A stretch of 64,000 bases of DNA from Flavobacteriales bacterium (GTDB taxonomy: Bacteria > Bacteroidota > Bacteroidia > Flavobacteriales_F > PHOS-HE28): NCBI GenBank assembly GCA_020635675.1, contig JACJZJ010000002.1:372001-436000 (forward strand), written 5' to 3'. Below the pieces are notes generated by a model. It was given only the letters and a program-made list of their open reading frames with translations, ran no database searches and had not been told where the DNA came from. Made by a program: the position numbers and the translations under genes. Shown one piece after another: positions 58,654-64,000 of this stretch (position 1 is the stretch's first letter; the number at the start of each line of letters is the position of its first letter).

Positions 58654-59997
58654 ATGTTCAAGAAGATCCTGATCGCCAACCGTGGCGAGATCGCGTTGCG
58701 CGTGATCCGCACCTGCCGGGAAATGGGCATCAAGACGGTGGCCGTTTATTCCACCGCCGACAAGGACAGCCTGCCCGTTCGTTTTGCGGATGAGGCCGTT
58801 TGCATCGGTCCCCCGCCCAGCAAGGAGAGCTACCTGAACATGCCCCGGATCATCGCGGCAGCCGAGATCACCAATGCTGATGCCATCCATCCGGGCTACG
58901 GCTTCCTGAGCGAGAACGCCAAGTTCAGCAAGATCTGCCAGGACCAGGGTATCAAATTCATCGGTGCACTTCCCGACCAGATCGAAGCCATGGGTGACAA
59001 GGCCACGGCCAAGGCCACGATGAAGGCGGCCGGCGTACCCTGCGTACCCGGCACCGACGGGCTGGTGACCGACCTGGACGTGGCCAAGAAGGAGGCCAAG
59101 AAGATCGGCTATCCCGTCATCCTGAAGGCGACGGCAGGCGGTGGCGGCAAGGGGATGCGACTGGTCTGGAAGGAGGAGGAATTCGACGAGGCCTTCGCGA
59201 AAGCCAGCCAGGAGGCTGGTGCGGCGTTCGGAAATGCGGGGATGTACATGGAGAAATACATCGAGGAACCCCGTCATATCGAGATCCAGATCGCCGGCGA
59301 CCAATACGGCACCTTCTGCCACATGAGCGAGCGCGACTGCTCGATCCAGCGCCGCCACCAGAAGCTCGTCGAGGAGACGCCCAGCCCGTTCATGACCAAG
59401 ACCCTGCGCAAAAAGATGGGCGAAGCGGCGATCAAGGCCGCCGCAGCGGTGAACTACGAGGGGGTGGGTACCGTGGAGTTCCTTGTGGACAAGCACAAGA
59501 ACTTCTACTTCATGGAGATGAACACGCGGATCCAGGTCGAACACACCATCACCGAGGAAGTGATCGACTATGACCTCGTGCGTGAGCAGATCAAGATCGC
59601 CGCGGGGGTGCCGATCTCCGGCCTGAACTACGAGCCGACCCGGCACAGCATCCAATGCCGCATCAATGCGGAGGATCCCTTCAACAACTTCCGCCCGACG
59701 CCCGGCAGGATCACCAGCTACCACAGCCCGGGCGGGCATGGCGTTCGCGTGGACACCCACGTCTACGCCGGATACACCATTCCTCCGAACTACGACAGCA
59801 TGATCGGCAAGCTGATCGTGACCGCGCAAAGTCGTGAGGAGGCGCTGGACAAGATGGTTCGTGCGTTGAACGAATATGTGATCGAAGGGGTCAGCACGAC
59901 CATTCCGTTCCACCTCCAGTTGTTCCAGAACCAACGGTTCCGCAAGGGGGATTACAACACGAAATTCCTCGAGGAGTTCGACCTGGTGAAGGGCTGA
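58654..59997 (+). CDS. accC: Acetyl-CoA carboxylase biotin carboxylase subunit
   Basis: ATP-dependent carboxylation of biotin on AccB. 447 aa from the ATG at 58654 (MFKKILIANRGEIALRVIR); an ATG two codons upstream is possible. ATP-grasp blocks: GYGFLSENA (about residue 83), VILKATAGGGGKGMR (about 152), HIEIQIAGDQYG (about 208), RDCSIQRRHQKLVEE (about 228) and EMNTRIQVEHTITEE (about 287-301, metal ligands and catalytic Arg). The stop abuts the stop of dxs without any spacer. Confidence 0.97.
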   Translation: MFKKILIANRGEIALRVIRTCREMGIKTVAVYSTADKDSLPVRFADEAVCIGPPPSKESYLNMPRIIAAAEITNADAIHPGYGFLSENAKFSKICQDQGIKFIGALPDQIEAMGDKATAKATMKAAGVPCVPGTDGLVTDLDVAKKEAKKIGYPVILKATAGGGGKGMRLVWKEEEFDEAFAKASQEAGAAFGNAGMYMEKYIEEPRHIEIQIAGDQYGTFCHMSERDCSIQRRHQKLVEETPSPFMTKTLRKKMGEAAIKAAAAVNYEGVGTVEFLVDKHKNFYFMEMNTRIQVEHTITEEVIDYDLVREQIKIAAGVPISGLNYEPTRHSIQCRINAEDPFNNFRPTPGRITSYHSPGGHGVRVDTHVYAGYTIPPNYDSMIGKLIVTAQSREEALDKMVRALNEYVIEGVSTTIPFHLQLFQNQRFRKGDYNTKFLEEFDLVKG

Positions 59998-61947
59998 TCA
60001 GGCGATCGCACGCGAATCGCTCTCCGATCCCGCGCCCCGGTCTCCGAGCATCTCCCGGACCACGGTCACGAGCGCTACGGCATCGAAGCCACATTCCGCG
60101 TATAGCTCGGGCTGCGAGCCATGCTCGATGAAGCGATCGGGGATGCCCAGGCGCCTGACCTGGGCTTGGTAGCCATGGTCCACCATGAATTCCAGGACAG
60201 CACTGCCCATACCGCCTTGGATGCATCCGTCCTCGACAGTGACCACATGCTTGAACTTGCCGAACACCTCGTGCAGGAGCAACTCATCCAAAGGCTTGAC
60301 GAAGCGCATGTCATAGTGGGCCACGCTGAACCCTTTTGACTCCAGGCTGTCGATCCCGAGGGCGGCCACGTTGCCGATATGACCGATGGTCAACACGGCG
60401 ATATCGTTCCCGGAACGCAGCTTGCGACCCTTCCCCACAATGATCGTCTTGAACGGCGTCTTCCATTCCGTCATCACCCCCTCACCACGCGGGTAGCGGA
60501 TGCTGAACGGCCCCTGGTCCGGCAACTGGGCGGTGTACATCAGGTCACGCAGCTCCTCCTCGTTCATGGGCGCACTGACCACCATGTTCGGAATGCAGCG
60601 GAAATAGGCCAGATCGAACGCGCCATGATGTGTTGGACCGTCCGCCCCGGCCAGGCCGCCACGGTCCAGGCAGAAAACGACGTTCAACTTCTGCAGTGCG
60701 ACATCGTGGACGACCTGGTCGTAAGCCCGTTGCATGAACGAGCTGTAGATGTTGCAGAAGGGCACAAGACCCTGGGTGGCCAACCCGGCGCTGAACGTGA
60801 CGGCATGCTGTTCCGCGATCCCCACATCGAAGGCCCTTTCGGGCATCGCCTTCATCATGATGTTCAGCGAGGAACCTGTTGGCATCGCCGGCGTGATGCC
60901 CACGATCCTTGGATTCTTTTCCGCCAACTCCACGATACTATGGCCGAACACATCCTGATATTTCGGCGGTTGCGGGCTCTTGGGGACCACCTTGATGATC
61001 TCACCCGTCTCTTTGTTGAAGAGACCCGGGGCATGCCAAAGCGTTGCACTTCCTTCCTCGGCCGGCTTGTAGCCCTTGCCCTTCACTGTGACGGCATGCA
61101 GGATCTTCGGGCCGGGGATGTCGCGGAGGTCGCGGAGCACTTTCACCAAGTGATCGACATCGTGCCCGTCGACCGGTCCGAAGTAGCGGAACTTGAGGCT
61201 TTCGAACAGATTGCTCTGCTTCAACAGGGCGCTCTTGATGGCACCCTCCACCTTTTGGGCCACGGCCTGGGGGTTGGGGCCGAACTTACTGATCTTGCCC
61301 AGCAGGTGCCACACCTCATCCTTGACCTTGTTGTAGGTGTGGCTCGTGGTGATGTCCGTGAGGTACTCCTTCAGCGCACCGACGTTCGGATCGATGCTCA
61401 TACAATTGTCGTTCAGCACCACCAACATGTCCGTACCCGCACCACCGGCATGGTTCAGTGCCTCGAATGCCATACCGGCCGTCATGGCCCCATCGCCGAT
61501 CACGGCGACCACCTGCCTGTCGTTCTCTCCCTTGAGCTTACTGGCCACCGCCATGCCCAGGGCCGCTCCAACGCTCGTGCTGCTGTGCCCCACCCCGAAG
61601 GTGTCGAACGGGCTCTCGCTGCGCTTCGGGAACCCACTGATACCCCCGTGCTTCCGATTGGTATGGAATGCGGAACGTCTCCCGGTGAGGATCTTGTGCC
61701 CATACGCCTGGTGCCCCACGTCCCAGACCAACTGGTCGTGCGGTGTATTGAAAACATAGTGCAGAGCGACCGTCAATTCAACGACACCAAGACTGGCGCC
61801 GAAGTGCCCTCCCTTGACGCTGACCACATCAATGATGAACTCGCGCAGCTCTTTGCATACCACCTCCAACTCAGCCTCCTTCAGGAGGCGCAGGTCGGCG
61901 GGACGGTCGATCCGTTCCAGGATCGGATATCGGGAAGGGGCGCTCAA
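59998..61947 (-). CDS. dxs: 1-deoxy-D-xylulose-5-phosphate synthase
   Basis: Thiamine-diphosphate enzyme making DXP from pyruvate and glyceraldehyde 3-phosphate, the entry to MEP isoprenoids and to pyridoxal phosphate. Blocks: GHFGASLGVVELTVALHY (with the His of the TPP region), WDVGHQAYGHKILTGRR, GDGAMTAGMAFEALNHAG (GDG...N TPP motif), LPDQGPFSIRYPRGEGV and EDGCIQGGMGSAV. No ATG fits. The TTG at 61947 (MSAPSRYPILERIDRP) is taken because the perfect -7 box at 61978-61985 lies above it, giving 649 aa. The frame itself is open to 61980. Confidence 0.93.
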   Translation of the reverse strand: MSAPSRYPILERIDRPADLRLLKEAELEVVCKELREFIIDVVSVKGGHFGASLGVVELTVALHYVFNTPHDQLVWDVGHQAYGHKILTGRRSAFHTNRKHGGISGFPKRSESPFDTFGVGHSSTSVGAALGMAVASKLKGENDRQVVAVIGDGAMTAGMAFEALNHAGGAGTDMLVVLNDNCMSIDPNVGALKEYLTDITTSHTYNKVKDEVWHLLGKISKFGPNPQAVAQKVEGAIKSALLKQSNLFESLKFRYFGPVDGHDVDHLVKVLRDLRDIPGPKILHAVTVKGKGYKPAEEGSATLWHAPGLFNKETGEIIKVVPKSPQPPKYQDVFGHSIVELAEKNPRIVGITPAMPTGSSLNIMMKAMPERAFDVGIAEQHAVTFSAGLATQGLVPFCNIYSSFMQRAYDQVVHDVALQKLNVVFCLDRGGLAGADGPTHHGAFDLAYFRCIPNMVVSAPMNEEELRDLMYTAQLPDQGPFSIRYPRGEGVMTEWKTPFKTIIVGKGRKLRSGNDIAVLTIGHIGNVAALGIDSLESKGFSVAHYDMRFVKPLDELLLHEVFGKFKHVVTVEDGCIQGGMGSAVLEFMVDHGYQAQVRRLGIPDRFIEHGSQPELYAECGFDAVALVTVVREMLGDRGAGSESDSRAIA

Positions 61948-61977
61948 TCGGAGAATACAGAGATGCTGCTGCTCGAA

Positions 61978-61985
61978 CAAATGTA
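61978..61985 (-). promoter_or_regulatory. -7 box of dxs
   Basis: TACATTTG on the minus strand, perfect TAnnTTTG, 30 bases before the TTG at 61947. It excludes the TTG at 61980 as the start. Confidence 0.55.
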
Positions 61986-62180
61986 GGATGTGTAGGGTCC
62001 GGGTGGCGCGACGCTCGATCGGATCGTCGATCCCTGGGACCGAATGGGCCGGTGGCGTTCTTGAATTACCCGCTGGTGCGAGGCGGTCGCCCCCTCATCG
62101 GTACAGCTCGGAGTGAACGAGAATGGGACCTGATGGCTCCTGTGGCTCTGGACCAAAGACCGAGTGGCCATCCAATGATC

Positions 62181-62224
62181 CTTCATTTATATTCCCTGTA
62201 ATATATTTACCTGTTATATATTTG
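62181..62224 (+). promoter_or_regulatory. AT-rich promoter and operator-like repeats of the pirin gene
   Basis: By hand count about 23% GC (10 of 44). Two tandem 15-base copies (62195-62209 and 62210-62224, 13 of 15 identical), the second ending in TATATTTG, a perfect -7 box seven bases before the ATG at 62232. An inverted repeat GTAA-N5-TTAC (62198-62210) overlaps the first copy and resembles a repressor operator. The rest of the 284-base gap from dxs shows nothing I recognise. Confidence 0.6.
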
Positions 62225-62231
62225 CACTGTC

Positions 62232-62880
62232 ATGAAAAATCTCCTCCTGCACAGGGTCGGTCCACGAGGCCATGCCGACCACGGTTGGCTGGATACATGG
62301 CGCACCTTCAGCTCCGGGAACAACTCCGACCCGGACCGGATGCACTTCGGGGCATTGCGCGTGCTGAACGATGACACCGTGGGACCCGGCATGGGCTTTG
62401 GCACCCACGCGCAAGTGATCGAGGCGGAGGATGTCCAGGTGATGAGCTCCGGCACCGGTATCACGCACAGTGAACGGGCTCGGGACCATGACAAGCCGGT
62501 GCACTTCCGGCAGATCTGGGCCATTCCCCGGGAAAGCAACGTGGCACCCCGTTACGACCAAATGACCCTGCCCGCGGGTCCGGACGATGCCCTGAGGACG
62601 ATCATCTCGCCCGACCCGAACGCCAGTGGCCTCTGGATGCACCAGGACGCCTGGTTCCTACTGGGCCATTTCGTGGGACCCGTGCACTTTACCTATGCGC
62701 CGCAGCGCGCAGGAAATGGCGTGTACACCTTCCTGATCGTGGGCGAAGCTCTCCGTCGCAGGCCAGGAGCTGCAACGGCGGGACGGACTGGGCATCCAGG
62801 GAGAGGAGGCGATCGACATCCAGATGGGGTCGCACGGTGGTCAGCTCCTTCTGATCGACGTACCCATGGACCTGAACTGA
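62232..62880 (+). pseudogene. Pirin family protein, broken by a one-base frameshift
   Basis: The first frame starts at the ATG at 62232 and shows a pirin cupin: FSSGNNSDPDRMHFGALRVLNDD, GMGFGTHAQVIEAED and SSGTGITHSERA with the metal-binding His residues, up to GVYTFLIVGEA (codon ending 62750). Then the frame turns into Arg/Gly-rich text that runs on to 62897. In the next frame from 62755 the expected end appears: VAGQELQRRDGLGIQG...GQLLLIDVPMDLN with a stop at 62878-62880. One extra base between about 62748 and 62755 explains this. Either the gene is dead or the read has an error. Pirins are cupin proteins linked to redox or quercetin-dioxygenase-like activity; the substrate is unknown. Confidence 0.8.
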
Positions 62881-62938
62881 TGGAGCAACCGGGATAAGGA
62901 ACGACATGAACAACGACCAACAATAGGAGAACAACAAC

Positions 62939-63478
62939 ATGGAAACGGCAACGACGACGAAATGGGCGATCGACAAGGCCCACAGCGAGATCCGGTTCAA
63001 GGTGAAGCACCTGATGATCAGCTCCGTCACCGGACAGTTCAATGAGTTCGGGGCCGAGGCCGAGCTGGAAGGCGAGGACCTTTCCGGCGCACGCGTGAGC
63101 TTCTGGGCGGACACCGCCAGCGTGGACACGGGTGCGGCCGACCGCGACAAACACTTGCGCAGTGGCGATTTCTTCGATGCGGAGAACTACCCGAAACTGG
63201 CCTTCCAAAGCACCGGCCTCGAAAGGAGCGGTGACACATGGAAGATGACCGGCGACCTGACCATCAAGGGTGTGAGCAAGCCCATCACACTGGACGTGCA
63301 TTGGGCCGGCGTGGCCAGGGATCCCTGGGGCCACACCAAGGCGGGGCTCACGGTCAGCGGCCGCATCGACCGCGAGCAATGGGGCCTGAACTGGAACGCC
63401 GCCCTCGAGACCGGTGGCGTGCTGGTCAGCAACGAGGTACGCATCCAATGCGAAGTGCAATTGGTGCAACACGACTGA
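62939..63478 (+). CDS. YceI family protein
   Basis: 179 aa from the ATG at 62939, preceded by GGAG 13 to 10 bases upstream. A YceI lipocalin-like beta-barrel: WAIDKAHSEIRFKVKHLMIS (residues about 9-28), LRSGDFFDAENYPKLAFQS (about 71-89), GDLTIKGVSKPITLDV (about 102-117) and the end NEVRIQCEVQL. There is no signal peptide, so it is cytoplasmic, unlike E. coli YceI. The family binds polyprenyl chains or other lipids. It lies behind pirin and before the flavoprotein gene, a set I recall as stress-related in Bacteroidota. Confidence 0.93.
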   Translation: METATTTKWAIDKAHSEIRFKVKHLMISSVTGQFNEFGAEAELEGEDLSGARVSFWADTASVDTGAADRDKHLRSGDFFDAENYPKLAFQSTGLERSGDTWKMTGDLTIKGVSKPITLDVHWAGVARDPWGHTKAGLTVSGRIDREQWGLNWNAALETGGVLVSNEVRIQCEVQLVQHD

Positions 63479-63498
63479 TACCCCTTCTCGACACAGCA

Positions 63499-63531
63499 GC
63501 GCAAGGCCCTGGCACGACCGGGGCCTTGCGC
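63499..63531 (+). terminator. Hairpin after the YceI gene, possible terminator
   Basis: An 11-base-pair perfect stem (63499-63509 with 63521-63531) and an 11-base loop. No T-run follows, so it may be only a processing or stability structure. Confidence 0.4.
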
Positions 63532-63601
63532 ATGTGACACAGGTCACCGGAAAGGGGCGCTGGTCATGGCGAACTTCATGGTCCCAAAACGCACCAGTAC
63601 C

Positions 63602-64000
63602 ATGGCCCACTCCCATTTCCAGGTCCTGATCATCGGCGGCGGTACCGCCGGGATCATGACCGCCGCCCAGTTGAAGCGCAAGAAGAAGGACCTCCGGATC
63701 GGCATCGTCGAGCCCAGTGAGGACCATTGGTACCAACCCGCCTGGACGCTCGTGGGTGCCGGCACGTTCAAGATGGAGAACACCCGGCATCGCGAAAAGG
63801 ACCAGATCCCCGCGGGCGTGGATTGGATCAGGGACTTCGCCACCACGTTCGAGCCCGAGCAGAACACCGTGCACACCAAAGGTGGTCAGGTCCTGACCTA
63901 TGACCATCTCATCGTCTGCCCCGGTATCAAGCTCGATATCGACGCCCTGCCCGGCCTGCGGGAGGCCCTCGGCACCGACAGTGTGTGCAGCAACTACGTG
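63602..64000 (+). CDS. FAD-dependent oxidoreductase, sulfide:quinone reductase-like, partial
   Basis: The first 133 codons before the window end. The dinucleotide-binding start FQVLIIGGGTAGIMTAAQL (residues about 5-23) shows GxGxxG as GGGTAG. Then VEPSEDHWYQPAWTLVGAG (about 35-53), the YQP.WTLVG signature of sulfide:quinone oxidoreductase-type proteins, and TYDHLIVCPG (about 100-109). In-frame ATGs at 63566 and 63578 would lengthen the N-terminus, but the family start fits 63602. The redox-active Cys pair of true SQRs would lie in the missing part, apart from the Cys in IVCPG. Role: oxidation of sulfide with electron transfer to quinone, if the missing residues are present. Confidence 0.85.
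   Translation, partial: MAHSHFQVLIIGGGTAGIMTAAQLKRKKKDLRIGIVEPSEDHWYQPAWTLVGAGTFKMENTRHREKDQIPAGVDWIRDFATTFEPEQNTVHTKGGQVLTYDHLIVCPGIKLDIDALPGLREALGTDSVCSNYV

Noticed and set aside
61948..62231. tRNA or small RNA gene in the dxs-pirin gap
   Set aside because: No cloverleaf, no GTTCRA-type T-loop with matching arms, and only the AT-rich promoter part is distinctive.
62906..62926. Seven-codon leader frame (ATG ... TAG) before YceI
   Set aside because: It is too short, has no hairpin behind it and no codon run that would suggest attenuation; most likely chance.
63499..63531. Firm terminator after YceI
   Set aside because: The stem is good but no T-run follows; kept only as a low-confidence feature.

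Overview
The window is a gene-dense, high-GC stretch (about 60-65% in the lines I sampled) of a member of the phylum Bacteroidota, most likely an uncultured member of the order Flavobacteriales. Three things point there. The first is the markers: DUF3098 behind ftsX, a DUF6427/DUF6341 pair beside purD, type IX secretion (T9SS) sorting domains of both type A and type B, and short outer-membrane barrels. The second is the promoters: the Bacteroidota -7 box TAnnTTTG (often TAnnTTCG here) stands just upstream of most first genes, and I see few Shine-Dalgarno sites. The third is the isoprenoid route, which is MEP (ispD, dxs). The order-level placement is inference from recalled gene content. I found no tRNA, rRNA, CRISPR array, insertion sequence or phage gene.

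Layout. 1-5183 (minus): an M23 peptidase cut by the window edge, a DUF3108 protein and leuS. 5270-9111 (plus): ftsX, DUF3098, uppP, truB and queA, closed by a strong terminator. 9200-16279 (mostly plus): ispD, rlmN, a polyprenyl synthase, a MORN-type lipoprotein, dnaG, a CDF metal exporter and a 50-aa protein, with one barrel protein on the minus strand. 16280-19757: a secreted repeat protein with a T9SS tail, divergent from a secreted CotH-type kinase. 19754-25319: purQ and DUF6427, the DUF6341 protein, purD, a thioredoxin-fold protein and an acyl-CoA carboxylase carboxyltransferase. 25416-31479: a histidine kinase, YebC, and a three-unit group (barrel protein, TonB-like protein, ECF sigma with anti-sigma) that shares an ECF-type promoter. 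31621-39377: an Lhr-type helicase, an unknown membrane protein and lepA.

39516-46261 is the most interesting locus. An ECF sigma factor is followed by a single-pass membrane protein with an anti-sigma-like cytoplasmic part and a T9SS type-B-like C-terminal domain, then by two large paralogous T9SS type-B proteins with nidogen-like domains. 46350-55184 holds metF, a T9SS-tailed M1 aminopeptidase, riboflavin synthase, a third type-B surface protein, leucyl aminopeptidase and pdxA. 55275-61947 is the lipid block DUF177, rpmF, plsX, fabH, accB, accC, followed convergently by dxs. 62232-64000 holds a frameshifted pirin gene, a YceI protein and the start of a sulfide:quinone-reductase-like flavoprotein.

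How the parts fit. Envelope building (uppP, plsX, fabH, accB/C, the MEP genes, ftsX, M23), translation and RNA modification (leuS, truB, queA, rlmN, lepA, rpmF) and cofactor supply (ribE, pdxA, metF) form the housekeeping core. DXP from Dxs feeds both isoprenoids and, together with PdxA, pyridoxal phosphate. Between these blocks sit surface-protein loci and two ECF sigma circuits. One circuit has a recognisable promoter motif repeated in front of three neighbouring units. In the other, the anti-sigma-like protein itself carries a secretion-signal-like domain. Every intergenic gap is shorter than 300 bases.
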